A DNA stretch of 64,000 nt, from assembly GCF_014892515.1 (NCBI RefSeq), contig NZ_JADBGR010000109.1, positions 1 to 64,000 on the forward strand, in the 5' to 3' direction. Under the pieces are notes generated by a model, which had not been told where the DNA came from, did no database searches, and saw only the letters and a list, made by a program, of their open reading frames with translations. Source of the stretch: Myceligenerans pegani. GTDB lineage: Bacteria > Actinomycetota > Actinomycetes > Actinomycetales > Cellulomonadaceae. Shown here piece by piece: positions 1 to 8,960 of this stretch. Within the stretch, counting starts at the first letter, position 1, and every line of letters starts with the position of its first letter. The position numbers and the translations under genes were made by a program.

Positions 1-677
1 CGGTCCAGCACCACCGGCCGGTCCCCGACCGCAGAGACCTGCAACGTCGCGTTCTCCGGAACGCTGATGCGCTCGGTCTCGACCTCGCCGGGCACGCCGC
101 GGCTGCTCGTCGGGACGATCGTCAGCTCGCCACCCTCGGCCGTCGTGGCGACGTACACGGTGCCGTCCGTGCCGACGGCGAGTTCGCCGCCGTGGCCGAT
201 CTCGGCGGTGGGTTCGAGTTCTTCCTCGTCGAACGCCTGCGCCCCGTCGAAGGGGAGCACCCAGAGGCGACCCGACTCGCCGTCGTACACGGCGGAGGTG
301 GCGCCGCCCGAGGCGACCTGTGCGCCGGTGGGCAGCGCAAGGGTGCCCCCGAACTGCAGGTGGGCGGGATCGACGGGACTGGCCTCGGAGGCGCCGTCGT
401 TGTCGAAGAGGACGCGGCCGCCGTCCTGCGACACGTCGAACGTCGTGGAGTTGGTGTCCATGATGCCGTCGATCGCGCCGGCCTCGAAGTTGTACCGACC
501 GAGTTCGCCGTGACTCGCCCTGGTCACCCAGATCCCGGAGTCGTTCAGCACGACGTCCGCCGTCGCCTCGCCGTCGTACCAGAGCGCGAGACCCAGCAGG
601 GCGCCCGAGAAGATGGTGACGACGCCTGCTGACGCGACGGCGCGCTTGTTCTCCATGAGGCGTGACACCAGGGACAC
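1..677 (-). CDS. N-terminal part of a membrane-anchored protein of unknown function, truncated by the window edge
   Basis: The frame stays open from the start codon to the left edge, so about 225 residues are seen and the 3' end is missing. I start at the GTG at 677 because GAGGAGGA lies five bases upstream; an in-frame ATG at 656 is the alternative. A short basic N-terminus is followed by one hydrophobic segment at about residues 13-32, then a soluble part rich in beta-type sequence with repeated W-V-L and T-V-Y-V-A motifs that suggest beta-propeller or Ig-like blades. It is therefore probably anchored and faces outward. I recall large actinobacterial Ig-like or fibronectin-type surface proteins that begin this way, but cannot prove the family from this fragment. 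Confidence 0.7.
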   Translation of the reverse strand, partial: MSLVSRLMENKRAVASAGVVTIFSGALLGLALWYDGEATADVVLNDSGIWVTRASHGELGRYNFEAGAIDGIMDTNSTTFDVSQDGGRVLFDNDGASEASPVDPAHLQFGGTLALPTGAQVASGGATSAVYDGESGRLWVLPFDGAQAFDEEELEPTAEIGHGGELAVGTDGTVYVATTAEGGELTIVPTSSRGVPGEVETERISVPENATLQVSAVGDRPVVLD

Positions 678-830
678 GAGTCTCCTCCTCGACTACGACG
701 TTGTGGTGGTCTGGCTGGGCGCGGGAACCCGCTCGCCGCGCTACCCGCTGCCGACCCGTCCGAATCATCTGGTTGGTCCACACCCAGATTCCAGAGTTCA
801 CCCTACAAGGAGGCACTGACACACGGACAG

Positions 831-860
831 AAAAAACGGATGGGGAGATCTCCCCATCCG
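831..860 (-). terminator. Rho-independent terminator downstream of the DUF192 gene
   Basis: Positions 837-860 are a perfect 24-base palindrome (half-site CGGATGGGGAGA). On the minus strand it is followed by a run of six T. It lies 103 bases after the stop of the DUF192 gene and separates it from the membrane protein gene at the left edge. Confidence 0.85.
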
Positions 861-962
861 CAGGATCTACATAGTCCTGGGGTATATGAGAGTCACCGCC
901 ACCCGTCGATTCGGCTCTGCCCGAAACATCGGCGGCGCCGCTCTGGTGTACACCCGTCCAAG

Positions 963-1301
963 TTACCGGCCCGTCAGTTCTATCCGGCTGCCGACCTCCA
1001 GCCCCCATAGCTCGAAGCTCCCCGCCGGCGCCTCCAGGACGTCCTTCACCCCACGCCGCATCGCCGAGAACCCCCAGGGCCGCAGCACCTGCGCGTGCAC
1101 CACTTCGCCCTCCCGGTCCAGCAGCGCGACGTCGAGCCGCACGCGCATCCACGCGCCGTGCACCGAGGAACAGGGGCGCAGGACCAGCGCCTCGGGGAGC
1201 TCGCGCCGGAACAGCAGCCCTCGCGCGCGGGTCAGCACCGTATCGGCGACCTCGGCCCGGGCGACCGGACGACTGTCGACGACGAGCATGCGCTGCTTCA
1301 T
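963..1301 (-). CDS. DUF192 family protein
   Basis: A 112-residue protein, full length for the DUF192 family, whose molecular function is not established. The family pattern is visible: an R-A-R-G-L-L-F-R segment near residues 25-32, then L-R-P-C-S-S-V-H and W-M-R-V-R-L-D-V-A-L-L-D. The start is the ATG at 1301, preceded by GGAAAGGAG; longer frames upstream have no ribosome binding site. It is transcribed away from the Tad pilus operon. A strong hairpin terminator follows it. Confidence 0.85.
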   Translation of the reverse strand: MKQRMLVVDSRPVARAEVADTVLTRARGLLFRRELPEALVLRPCSSVHGAWMRVRLDVALLDREGEVVHAQVLRPWGFSAMRRGVKDVLEAPAGSFELWGLEVGSRIELTGR

Positions 1302-1916
1302 CGCGCTCCTTTCCTGCTCACGACCGCGCGTTCGACGTGATTCACGCGCAATTTCTCGATCGGCGACGAACTTTTTACCATGCGGAGGCAGTGCGGGATA
1401 AGAGCGCGGCACCGCGCACCTCGCCGGGCACGTTCTCCACCTGTCACACACAGCGGAAAGCGCCTTCATCCGTGACCGATCGGGCGCCTGTCGTGTGCAC
1501 TTCGTGACCGGTCTGCCGGCGTGGACCGGTTCCGGGCGGTCGGGAGTTCTTGGTGCGATTCCGGGATCGCTATCGTTTTCGAGCCGGTCCGCGCCGGCCC
1601 CTCCCCACCGGTCTTCCCTGCCCGCTTCCCCCGAATCGATGACCGTTCCGTCAGGCGCATGCTTGACGGTCAGCAACTCGAACGCCAGCATCCGTCATGG
1701 AGCCGCCGGAATGGCCTCGGTCACAGTTCCACGCTCGGCAGAGCAGCCAGGCGAAGCCAGGACGACGACTCCCCGGAATACGAGGCCCGCAGACCCGGGA
1801 ATTCCCGGCCTCGGGTTTGTTAGTTCCACTAGCAAGCTGCGCTCCGGCTGCAAGTTCCAGCCGCAAGTTCCGACCACAGGTTCCGGCAAGGGTCCGGCGA
1901 ACAGGAGGGGGACATC
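1302..1916. other. Intergenic region between the divergent DUF192 and tad genes
   Basis: I see no convincing gene in these 615 bases; the open frames across them are GC-driven and lack ribosome binding sites. The region holds an A/T-rich patch near 1350-1382 that could serve the DUF192 promoter, a 14-base palindrome CCGGGAATTCCCGG at 1795-1808, and 13-base tandem repeats just before the first tad gene. No clear -35/-10 pair was identified. Confidence 0.6.
1847..1885 (+). repeat. Three 13-base tandem repeats upstream of the tad operon
   Basis: Three adjacent units at 1847-1859, 1860-1872 and 1873-1885 share the pattern GCYGCAAGTTCCR; the third is degenerate (ACCACAGGTTCCG). A further diverged unit (GCAAGGGTCCG) follows. 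They end about 20 bases before the AGGAGG of the first tad gene, so they could be a regulator array or part of the 5' untranslated region. Confidence 0.6.
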
Positions 1917-2729
1917 GTGCTCGTCGTCGCGATCGGCGCGCCGGACGGCGTCCACACCTCCGTCCACCGCGCCGACCCCACACTCGAGTCCGTGGTCGCC
2001 GCCATCCGCCGCCTCCCCGTGGACGACCTCGTCCTCGCCACCCGCGACGAGGAGTCCCGCAGGGTCGCCCGCTCCGCCCGCCTGGTCCTCGGGTCCGAGC
2101 GCCTCGCGCTGCTGCACCTCGACGTGCACCTCACCGCCTGGGCCGTCGTCCTCGCCGGCCTGACCACCCCCGCCCTCCCGGCGGCGTCGGCCCGGGCGGT
2201 GGCCGACGACGTGCTCTCCCACGTGTTCACCCGGGCCGTCGTATCGACGGTGGCCTCCCTGGAGAAGCCCGCGCCGACGTTCCGCCAGCACGCCGGCAGC
2301 CTCCTCCCCACGTCCGCGTTCGTGGTCGATCCCGGCCGCGGCACCGTGGGGCGGTTCCTCGGCCACCTCGGTGTGCCGGACGGCGAGATGATCGTCGTCG
2401 CCCGGTCCCCCAAGCCCGTCGTGCCCGAGGCGGACGGCCTGCTCCCCCACCCGGCCGACGTCGATCTCGGCGGACCGCACGGGCTCAGAGCGGCCGAGTG
2501 GCCGGCGCCGCGGTGGTTCGAGGTGTCGAGCCTGGACGCCCCGCTCACCTCCACCATCACCAACGTGGCCTCGGGGTTCTTCCGCTGGCCGGCCTGCGAC
2601 GTCTGCGGCCGCGCCGCCCCGGAGTCGTGCCTGTTCTGCGATGTCGCCGCGCGGTCCGCCCGGACCGGTCCGCGCGGCGGCGTCGCAGGACCCACCCACC
2701 GTCCCGAGCCCTTGGAGGCGATCAATTGA
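1917..2729 (+). CDS. Unknown protein, first gene of the tad operon
   Basis: A 270-residue protein I do not recognise. It begins at a GTG preceded by AGGAGG. The first 90 residues alternate hydrophobic strands and helices like a Rossmann-type or response-regulator-like fold. The C-terminal part has the cysteine pattern C-D-V-C-G-R and, eight residues on, C-L-F-C, spaced like a small zinc ribbon. There are no membrane segments. Its stop overlaps the start of the CpaB gene by four bases (TTGA), so the two are co-translated and it probably belongs to pilus assembly. Its exact role is unknown. Confidence 0.75.
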   Translation: MLVVAIGAPDGVHTSVHRADPTLESVVAAIRRLPVDDLVLATRDEESRRVARSARLVLGSERLALLHLDVHLTAWAVVLAGLTTPALPAASARAVADDVLSHVFTRAVVSTVASLEKPAPTFRQHAGSLLPTSAFVVDPGRGTVGRFLGHLGVPDGEMIVVARSPKPVVPEADGLLPHPADVDLGGPHGLRAAEWPAPRWFEVSSLDAPLTSTITNVASGFFRWPACDVCGRAAPESCLFCDVAARSARTGPRGGVAGPTHRPEPLEAIN

Positions 2730-3445
2730 ACCCCCGGCAGCGACGTGGAGTGTTTCTCCTCGTCGTCACCTCCGTCCTCGCGGTCGCCGTGTTCGCCGGT
2801 GTCCTGTACTACGTGCGCACCGTGAGCACCCAGGTCGGCCCGATGACGACAGTGCTGCAGCTGAGCCGCGCGGTGGAGGCCCAGGAGCCGATCGAGCCGG
2901 CGATGCTGGAGGAGGTCGAGATCCCGGAGCGCTGGGCGCCGGAGTCGGCCCTCCACGACAAGGCGGAGGCGGAGGGTCTCGTCGCGGCCACCGCGTACGA
3001 GCGGGGCGCGATGGTCCAGGCCGGGATGCTCGTCGAGCGCCCGATCGTCGAGCCGGGGTTCCGCGAGGTGGCCGTCGTCGTCGACGCCGAGACGGGTGTG
3101 GCGGGCAAGGTGAGGCCCGGCGACCGGGTCGACGTCATCGCGACGATGCGGGCGAGTGGCGGCGCCAAGAACCTCGCCCGGGTGTGGGTGTCGAACGCGC
3201 TGGTGGTCGAGGTGGGGATCCCCACCACCGTCGAGGAGCCCGACGACATCGCCCCCAGCCGGGGCCTCCCGGTGACGTTCGCGCTGAGCACCGAGGACGC
3301 GCTGACGCTCGCCTACGTCGAGACCTTCTCCGAGAAGATGCGCATCGCCCTGCGCGGCGCGGGCGACGACGAGGACATCCCGTTCGAGAAGCGGACCTTC
3401 AACGGCACCGTGGCCAAGCCGGAGCAGAAGAAGCAGGAGGGCTGA
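2726..3445 (+). CDS. cpaB: Flp pilus assembly protein CpaB/RcpC
   Basis: A 239-residue protein with one N-terminal membrane helix (about residues 9-28) and an extracytoplasmic SAF-like domain. The segment V-V-V-D-A-E-T-G-V-A-G-K-V-R-P-G-D-R-V-D-V near residues 115-135 is the family hallmark. CpaB proteins belong to the Tad secretion apparatus at the cell envelope. The start is a TTG at 2726 overlapping the previous stop, with GGAGG eight to twelve bases upstream. A charged D/E/K-rich tail ends the protein. It is followed after two bases by the TadZ-TadE fusion gene. Confidence 0.88.
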   Translation: MNPRQRRGVFLLVVTSVLAVAVFAGVLYYVRTVSTQVGPMTTVLQLSRAVEAQEPIEPAMLEEVEIPERWAPESALHDKAEAEGLVAATAYERGAMVQAGMLVERPIVEPGFREVAVVVDAETGVAGKVRPGDRVDVIATMRASGGAKNLARVWVSNALVVEVGIPTTVEEPDDIAPSRGLPVTFALSTEDALTLAYVETFSEKMRIALRGAGDDEDIPFEKRTFNGTVAKPEQKKQEG

Positions 3446-3447
3446 CC

Positions 3448-5136
3448 GTGGCCACCAAGGTCCTGCTCGTGACGGCGTCGCACGAGGTCCGCGATCACCT
3501 GGGACACGTGCTGTCCGAGTCGGACGGCTTCGAGCTGGCCGCGGCGGTGCCCGACACCCCCGGTGTCATGACGGCGCTGGACCGCCACCCCGATGTCGGT
3601 CTCATCGTCGTCGACGAGGCCGCCGACGACGGCCGGGGCCACGCCCTGACCCGCGCCGTCGGCATGGCGGTCCCGCTCATCGGCATCGTGATGGTCGTCG
3701 AGGCGCACAACGCGGCCGAGATGAGCGCGGCGATGGCCGCCGCCATGGAGGTGGGGGCGCGTTCGGTGATCGCCCGCAACGCCGGTCTGGAGGAGGTGCT
3801 CACCCGGTTCGAGTCCGTCGCGTCGTGGTCGGCGGTGGCCCAGGCCGCCGTCTCCGCGGAACGCACCGGCGGGCGCGGCGGGCGGGTCGTCGCCGTGGCG
3901 GGCGCCAAGGGCGGCGTCGGCACGTCCGTGCTGGCCCTCCTTCTGGCCCGGGCCGGCCGCACGGGTGACACCACGCTCGTCGACCTCGACGTCGGCGCCG
4001 GGGACCTCACCGCGTACTCCGGGGTCCGCACCCGCCGCTCGATCGTCGACCTGGCCGGTGTCGAGGGCGAGATCACCGGCCGCATGCTCCGGGAGACCAC
4101 GTACGAGGTGCCCGGAGGCGTCCGGCTGCTCCCCGCCCCGGCCGACGGCGAACGGGGTGAAGAGGTCTCCGCCGCCGCGGTCCGGTCCGTCCTCGCGGGC
4201 CTCCGTTTCGAGTCGGACCTCGCGGTGCTCGACGTCGGCACCCACCTCGACGAGGCCCGCGCCACCGCGCTGGAGTTCGCGGACCGCGTGCTGCTCGTCA
4301 GCACCCCGGACCTGCCGTCCCTGCGATCCGCCCGCCGGGCGCTCGCGCAGTGGGAGCGCCTGGCCATCCGTCAGCCGACGTCGGTGGAGCTGGTGCTGAA
4401 TCGCCGCACGTCGAAGGACGAGATCACGCCCCAGCTCGCCGAGCGCATCGTGGAGCGCCCGGTCGCGTTCACGGTGCCCGACGGCGGTGCCGCGTTCGCG
4501 GCCGCGGTCAACACCGCCACGCTGCTGGAGTCCCCCACGCCCGTGCACAAGGCCGTCGCCGAGGTGGGAGCGGCCGCGATCCGCGAGGAGGCCACCGCCG
4601 CGCCGTCGGACACGCCGGACGGTCCCACCGAGGTGGAGGCGCTCGTGGCCGGCTCCGCCCGCCGCCCGCACCGCCGCGACCGCAAGGCCGGCGAGAAGGA
4701 CGGCAGAAAGCGGGACGACCACCGGTCGGCGCGCCGCGACGCCGCCCGGGAGGCGGGCCAGGCGACGGTCGAGCTGCCGGTGTTCGTCGCCATCGCCCTG
4801 ATGACGATCCTGCTGTGCATCCAGGGCATCGGCTGGGCCTCGGGCCTGCTGGCCGCCCGCGCCGCCGCGCAGGAGGGCGCCCGCACGGCCGGCATCGTCG
4901 GCTACGACTACGACGAGGGCCCGGGCCCGATCGAGGACCCGCATCGCGCGCTCCTCGAGCACCGCATCCGCGACGACGTGCGGGACCGCCTGCCCGACGC
5001 GATGCGCGACGCGGTCCGTGACTCCGACATCGCCATCTCGCCCGACGAGGTGAGCGTGCGCGTCACCGTCCGGACGATCCTTCCCGGCGTGGAGCTGTCC
5101 GCGTCCTCGACCGCCCCCGTGTACTCGGAAGGCTGA
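3448..5136 (+). CDS. TadZ/CpaE-type ATPase fused to a TadE-like pseudopilin
   Basis: A single open frame of 562 residues begins at a GTG with AGGAGG seven bases upstream. Residues 1-130 look like a receiver-type domain. Residues 145-410 form a MinD/ParA-like ATPase with the P-loop K-G-G-V-G-T-S at 154-160; the second signature lysine of MinD is absent, which is common in CpaE/TadZ. After a basic linker (about 410-432), residues 434-562 are TadE-like: an A-G-Q-A-T-V-E-L prepilin motif, one hydrophobic segment and a short extracellular part. TadZ normally acts as a cytoplasmic localisation factor and TadE as a separate minor pilin. The fusion would put the ATPase on the cytoplasmic side of a pseudopilin, unless the prepilin site is cut. 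Confidence 0.85.
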   Translation: MATKVLLVTASHEVRDHLGHVLSESDGFELAAAVPDTPGVMTALDRHPDVGLIVVDEAADDGRGHALTRAVGMAVPLIGIVMVVEAHNAAEMSAAMAAAMEVGARSVIARNAGLEEVLTRFESVASWSAVAQAAVSAERTGGRGGRVVAVAGAKGGVGTSVLALLLARAGRTGDTTLVDLDVGAGDLTAYSGVRTRRSIVDLAGVEGEITGRMLRETTYEVPGGVRLLPAPADGERGEEVSAAAVRSVLAGLRFESDLAVLDVGTHLDEARATALEFADRVLLVSTPDLPSLRSARRALAQWERLAIRQPTSVELVLNRRTSKDEITPQLAERIVERPVAFTVPDGGAAFAAAVNTATLLESPTPVHKAVAEVGAAAIREEATAAPSDTPDGPTEVEALVAGSARRPHRRDRKAGEKDGRKRDDHRSARRDAAREAGQATVELPVFVAIALMTILLCIQGIGWASGLLAARAAAQEGARTAGIVGYDYDEGPGPIEDPHRALLEHRIRDDVRDRLPDAMRDAVRDSDIAISPDEVSVRVTVRTILPGVELSASSTAPVYSEG

Positions 5137-5137
5137 G

Positions 5138-5662
5138 ATGACTCTTCCCACCCCAGAGCGCAAGGCAGAGAACGGACCCGAACCGCGGATCCGGACGGCC
5201 CTCGTGGCCGACGGCGGGACGTCGGCCCTCCGACGCGGGGCCGACGGCGGCCGGAGCGGAGCCGACGGCGGTCAGGCGGCCGTCGAGCTCGTCGGCATCG
5301 TCTTCGCCGTGGTGCTGGTCGCACTGCTCGCGATCCAGGGCATCACGGTCGCGCAGACCGCGTCGATCACGCAGGAGGCCGCCCGGAACGGCGCCCGGGC
5401 GCTGAGCCTGGGGAACGACTGGCGTGCCGTGGTGGCGGAGCAGATTCCCGACGGGCTGGAGCTGGAGGACGCCGAGTCCGACACCTCCGGCGGCACCGCG
5501 CGCGTGCGGGTGACCGTGTCCGCGCCCCTGGGGCTGGGCGAGGTGGCGGTCACCGACGTCTCGCTCACCCGCTCGGCCGAGTTCCCGATCGACGGTCTGC
5601 CCGACGTGACCGACGACGCCGAGCCGGCCCCGGCCGACGGACCCACCGGGGAGGACGGCTGA
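5138..5662 (+). CDS. TadE-like minor pilin (pseudopilin)
   Basis: 174 residues. A long basic leader of 45 residues ends in G-G, followed by Q-A-A-V-E-L and a hydrophobic helix of about 22 residues. Counting from the glycine at 45, the glutamate is at +5, as in class III prepilins cut by a TadV-type peptidase. The mature part is a short soluble domain with an acidic proline-rich end. It starts one base after the upstream stop and its own stop overlaps the CpaF start (TGATG). No prepilin peptidase gene lies in this window, so processing must rely on one encoded elsewhere. Confidence 0.85.
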   Translation: MTLPTPERKAENGPEPRIRTALVADGGTSALRRGADGGRSGADGGQAAVELVGIVFAVVLVALLAIQGITVAQTASITQEAARNGARALSLGNDWRAVVAEQIPDGLELEDAESDTSGGTARVRVTVSAPLGLGEVAVTDVSLTRSAEFPIDGLPDVTDDAEPAPADGPTGEDG

Positions 5663-7062
5663 TGGCCCTGCGCGACCGCCTCGCCGCCGACGAACGGCAC
5701 GACGAGGACAACGACCTCGCCAAGGTCTACCGCGAGCGCCTGCTCGAGGAGATCGATGTCGACGAGCTCTCCCGGCTCGCCCCGGCGCAGCGCAGGGTCC
5801 GGCTGGAGCGGGTGCTGTCTCGCATGCTGTCGGTGGACGGGCCGGTGCTGTCGGCGCGCGAGCGCAGCGCGCTGGTGCAGCGGATCGTCGACGACGCGCT
5901 CGGGCTGGGTGTGCTGGAACCGTTGCTGGCGGACGAGTCCATCACGGAGATCATGGTGAACGGGCCGCAGGACGTGTTCGTGGAGCGGTACGGGAAGGTG
6001 GAGCGGGTGCCGACGCGGTTCCCGTCGTCGGACCAGCTCTACCAGACGATCGACCGGATCGTGTCGCAGGTGAACCGCCGGGTGGACGAGTCGTCGCCGA
6101 TGGTGGACGCGCGGCTGCCGAGCGGTGAGCGGGTGAATGTCATCATTCCGCCGCTGGCGCTGGACGGTCCGACACTGACGATCCGGCGTTTCCCGACGCC
6201 GTTCCGGATGAGCGAGCTGGTGGACCGGGGCACGCTCGACCGGCACACGGCGGCGCTGTTGGGCGCGTGCGTGCGGGCGCGGCTGAACGTGGTGGTGTCG
6301 GGCGGTACGGGCTCGGGGAAGACGACGTTCCTGAACGCGTTGTCGGGGATGATTCCCGAGCACGAGCGCATCGTGACGATCGAGGACGCCGCGGAGCTGT
6401 CGCTGCAGCAGGGGCATGTGGTGCGGCTCGAGTCCCGCCCGGCGAACGTCGAGGGGCGTGGCGCGGTCAGCATCCGCGACCTGGTGCGCAACGCGCTGCG
6501 CATGCGGCCGGACCGGATCATCGTCGGTGAGGTCCGTGGCGGCGAGACGCTGGACATGCTGCAGGCGATGAACACGGGGCACGACGGGTCGATCGCCACC
6601 GTGCACGCGAACACGGCGCGGGACGCGCTGGGCCGGCTGGAGACGCTGGCGTCGATGAGTGAGGTCGAGCTGCCGGTGGCGACGCTGCGCGATCAGATCA
6701 ACTCGGCGATCGACGTGGTCGTCCACCTGGAGCGGGCGCAGGACGGCTCGCGTCGTGTGGTCGAGGTGCGGGCGGTGACGTCGCGGCGGCGTGAGGAGTA
6801 CGCGCTGACGCCGCTGGTGGAGTTCGTGCCCGATCCGATCGGTCCGGATCGCGTCGTGACCGGCCGGTTCGTGCCGTCGCAGCCGCCGGGCGACCTCGTG
6901 GAGCGGTTGCGCCGCGCGGGCGAGAGCGTGCAGGGGCCGACGGCGGTGGTCGCGGGGTCGGTGGCGACAGCGGTGTCCGCGCCGACGCCGGTGTCCCGGC
7001 CGGCAACACCATCCGGGCCGACGGCGCCCCGGGCCCTGCACGACGGAGGTGACCCTCGATGA
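5662..7062 (+). CDS. cpaF: Tad pilus secretion ATPase CpaF/TadA
   Basis: 466 residues, a PilT/VirB11-type hexameric ATPase that powers Tad pilus assembly from the cytoplasm. Visible motifs are E-I-M-V-N-G near residue 97, the Walker A G-G-T-G-S-G-K-T-T at 214-222, an Asp-box region around E-D-A-A-E-L at 241-246, Walker B R-I-I-V-G-E-V-R-G at 285-293 and the His-box T-V-H-A-N-T at 313-318. An extra alanine/proline-rich tail of about 45 residues follows the usual end. Its stop overlaps the start of the TadB gene by four bases. Confidence 0.95.
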   Translation: MALRDRLAADERHDEDNDLAKVYRERLLEEIDVDELSRLAPAQRRVRLERVLSRMLSVDGPVLSARERSALVQRIVDDALGLGVLEPLLADESITEIMVNGPQDVFVERYGKVERVPTRFPSSDQLYQTIDRIVSQVNRRVDESSPMVDARLPSGERVNVIIPPLALDGPTLTIRRFPTPFRMSELVDRGTLDRHTAALLGACVRARLNVVVSGGTGSGKTTFLNALSGMIPEHERIVTIEDAAELSLQQGHVVRLESRPANVEGRGAVSIRDLVRNALRMRPDRIIVGEVRGGETLDMLQAMNTGHDGSIATVHANTARDALGRLETLASMSEVELPVATLRDQINSAIDVVVHLERAQDGSRRVVEVRAVTSRRREEYALTPLVEFVPDPIGPDRVVTGRFVPSQPPGDLVERLRRAGESVQGPTAVVAGSVATAVSAPTPVSRPATPSGPTAPRALHDGGDPR

Positions 7063-7982
7063 TCTTGCTCCTCGTGGCCGCGGGCCTGCTCGTGACGCTG
7101 ATGATGGCCGCCGCCACCGTGGCGACGTGGGCGAGCAACGCGGAGGTCGAGCGGCGGATCGTGGAGTCCGCCGAGCTGGACGGCAAGCGGCGCGTCGGCG
7201 TGTTCGTCCGGCTCGACGAGCGGCTGCAGCGCGTCCGCTGGGGTCGGCGCCTGCAGTCCCTGCTGGCCGGTTCGGGTCTGGCGGCCTGGTCGCCGTCGAT
7301 GTTCCTCGCGGCGACGACGGCGGCGGCCCTCGCCGTCGGGCTGGTCGTGCTTCCTCTCTTCGGCCGTGCGACGGCGGCGCTGGCGGTGCTGTTGGTCGTC
7401 GTTGCCGTGCGGAGCTGGCTGGAGCGGCGCCGTAAGCAGCGCGTGGACCGCTTCGTGGCGCAGTTGCCGGAGCTGGCGCGGCTCCTGGCGAACGGTGCGT
7501 CGGCCGGCCTGGCGGTGCGCCGCTCGCTGGAGATGGCGGCGGACGAGATGCCCGAGCCCGCCCGGTCGGAGGTGGCGCAGGTGAGCGCCGAGATGGCGCT
7601 GGGCCGGTCCTTGCAGCAGGCTCTCGACAGCCTGAGCGACCGTCTGCCGTCGCGGGAGCTGTCGGTGCTGGTGCAGACGCTGTCCATTCAGGGGCGGGCG
7701 GGGGGCGCTCTGGTCACCGCGTTGTCGGGGATCGGGAGCACGCTCGAGGAGCGGCGCCGGCTCCGCCGTGAGGTGGCCACGTCCACGATCGGCGCCCAGT
7801 TCTCCGGGTACACGGTGATCTTCCTGGCGTTCGGGGCGGTGGCGCTCATGAACGTGTTCAGCCCTGGTGTGGTGGACGAGATGATCACCAACCTCGTCGG
7901 CCAGCTCGTGCTGCTCGTCGCGACCGGCCTGTTCGTCTTCGGCTACGTGCTGGTCCGTCGCCTGGCCAAGGTGGAGGTGTGA
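7059..7982 (+). CDS. tadB: Tad pilus inner-membrane platform protein TadB
   Basis: 307 residues with a T2SSF (GspF-like) domain. Two hydrophobic helices lie near residues 1-25 and 85-125. The cytoplasmic F domain (about 135-250) includes L-P-E-L-A-R-L-L-A-N-G-A-S-A-G-L, and two C-terminal helices follow. With TadC it forms the membrane platform driven by CpaF. The ATG overlaps the cpaF stop (ATGA), which indicates translational coupling. Confidence 0.93.
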   Translation: MILLLVAAGLLVTLMMAAATVATWASNAEVERRIVESAELDGKRRVGVFVRLDERLQRVRWGRRLQSLLAGSGLAAWSPSMFLAATTAAALAVGLVVLPLFGRATAALAVLLVVVAVRSWLERRRKQRVDRFVAQLPELARLLANGASAGLAVRRSLEMAADEMPEPARSEVAQVSAEMALGRSLQQALDSLSDRLPSRELSVLVQTLSIQGRAGGALVTALSGIGSTLEERRRLRREVATSTIGAQFSGYTVIFLAFGAVALMNVFSPGVVDEMITNLVGQLVLLVATGLFVFGYVLVRRLAKVEV

Positions 7983-8078
7983 CGTGGGGCGCAGTGGACG
8001 GTACGGGCCGAGGAACGAGGCACGTGCCGGGAACGGAGTCCCAGGAACACACACCGACCCAAGGAAGCGAGGTGTGAC

Positions 8079-8960
8079 GTGTTCGGCATCCTGATCGCGC
8101 TTGCCGCCGCCGGCGTCGCCGTGCTGGGCATGACGGGGTACCGCCTGGTGACCAGTACGGGCCTGGAGGACGTCGAGGCCGAGTACGCGCCCGAGGAGGT
8201 GAAGCGGGCACGCGGGTTCGCCGCCCTGCTCGACGTGCTCGGGTCGCCGTTGCAGCGCACGGCGGTGCGCCTGCGCGGGCGGTCCCGCCTGCAGCGACTG
8301 GACACGGTGCTGCGCCGGGCCGGGCGGCCCGACGGCGTGACGCTGACGATGTTCGTGCGCCGCGAGGCCGCGCTCGTCCTGCTGGGAATTCTCTTCGGCC
8401 TGCTGTTCGCGCTCCAGGGCTACTGGCAGATCGGCCTGGTGCTGTTCCTCGCCCTCAGCACCTGGATGCGCGTCTGGCTGCACCTGGAGGCGAACAAGCG
8501 GCAGCAGCAGGTCGACCGGGAGCTGCCCGACTTCCTGGACGTGCTCGCCGTGACGGTGACCGCCGGGCTGGGCTTCCGCCAGGCGCTGGAGCGCGTGTGC
8601 GAGTTCCACGGCGGCGCGCTGGCCGCGGAGATGCGTACCGCTCTGCGGGAGATGAACGTCGGCTCGTCCCGCCGTCAGGTGTTCGAGGCCCTGCGGGAAC
8701 GCAACAGGTCCCGTGCGGTGGGCACGTTCGTCACCGCGCTGCTGCAGGCCGAGGAGTTGGGTGTGCCGCTGGCCGAGGCGCTCACCTCGATCGCCGCCGA
8801 CGTCCGCCGCGAGCACGCGGAGAACGTGCGCCAGCGGGCCGCCCGCGCGGCGCCCATGGTCTCGCTCGCCGTCACCGTCACCATCCTGCCCGGCGCGCTG
8901 ATCCTCATCGTCTCGGCGGTCCTCATCGCCAACGCGGGGGTGCTCGGTGGGATCTTCTGA
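8079..8960 (+). CDS. tadC: Tad pilus inner-membrane platform protein TadC
   Basis: 293 residues, the second GspF-type platform protein. The F domain carries L-P-D-F-L-D-V-L-A-V-T-V-T-A-G-L-G-F near residues 149-166, flanked by paired hydrophobic helices at about 88-128 and 262-290. It starts at a GTG after a 96-base gap that contains no other gene. The end overlaps the start of the histidine kinase gene by 14 bases, tying the kinase to the pilus operon. Confidence 0.92.
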   Translation: MFGILIALAAAGVAVLGMTGYRLVTSTGLEDVEAEYAPEEVKRARGFAALLDVLGSPLQRTAVRLRGRSRLQRLDTVLRRAGRPDGVTLTMFVRREAALVLLGILFGLLFALQGYWQIGLVLFLALSTWMRVWLHLEANKRQQQVDRELPDFLDVLAVTVTAGLGFRQALERVCEFHGGALAAEMRTALREMNVGSSRRQVFEALRERNRSRAVGTFVTALLQAEELGVPLAEALTSIAADVRREHAENVRQRAARAAPMVSLAVTVTILPGALILIVSAVLIANAGVLGGIF

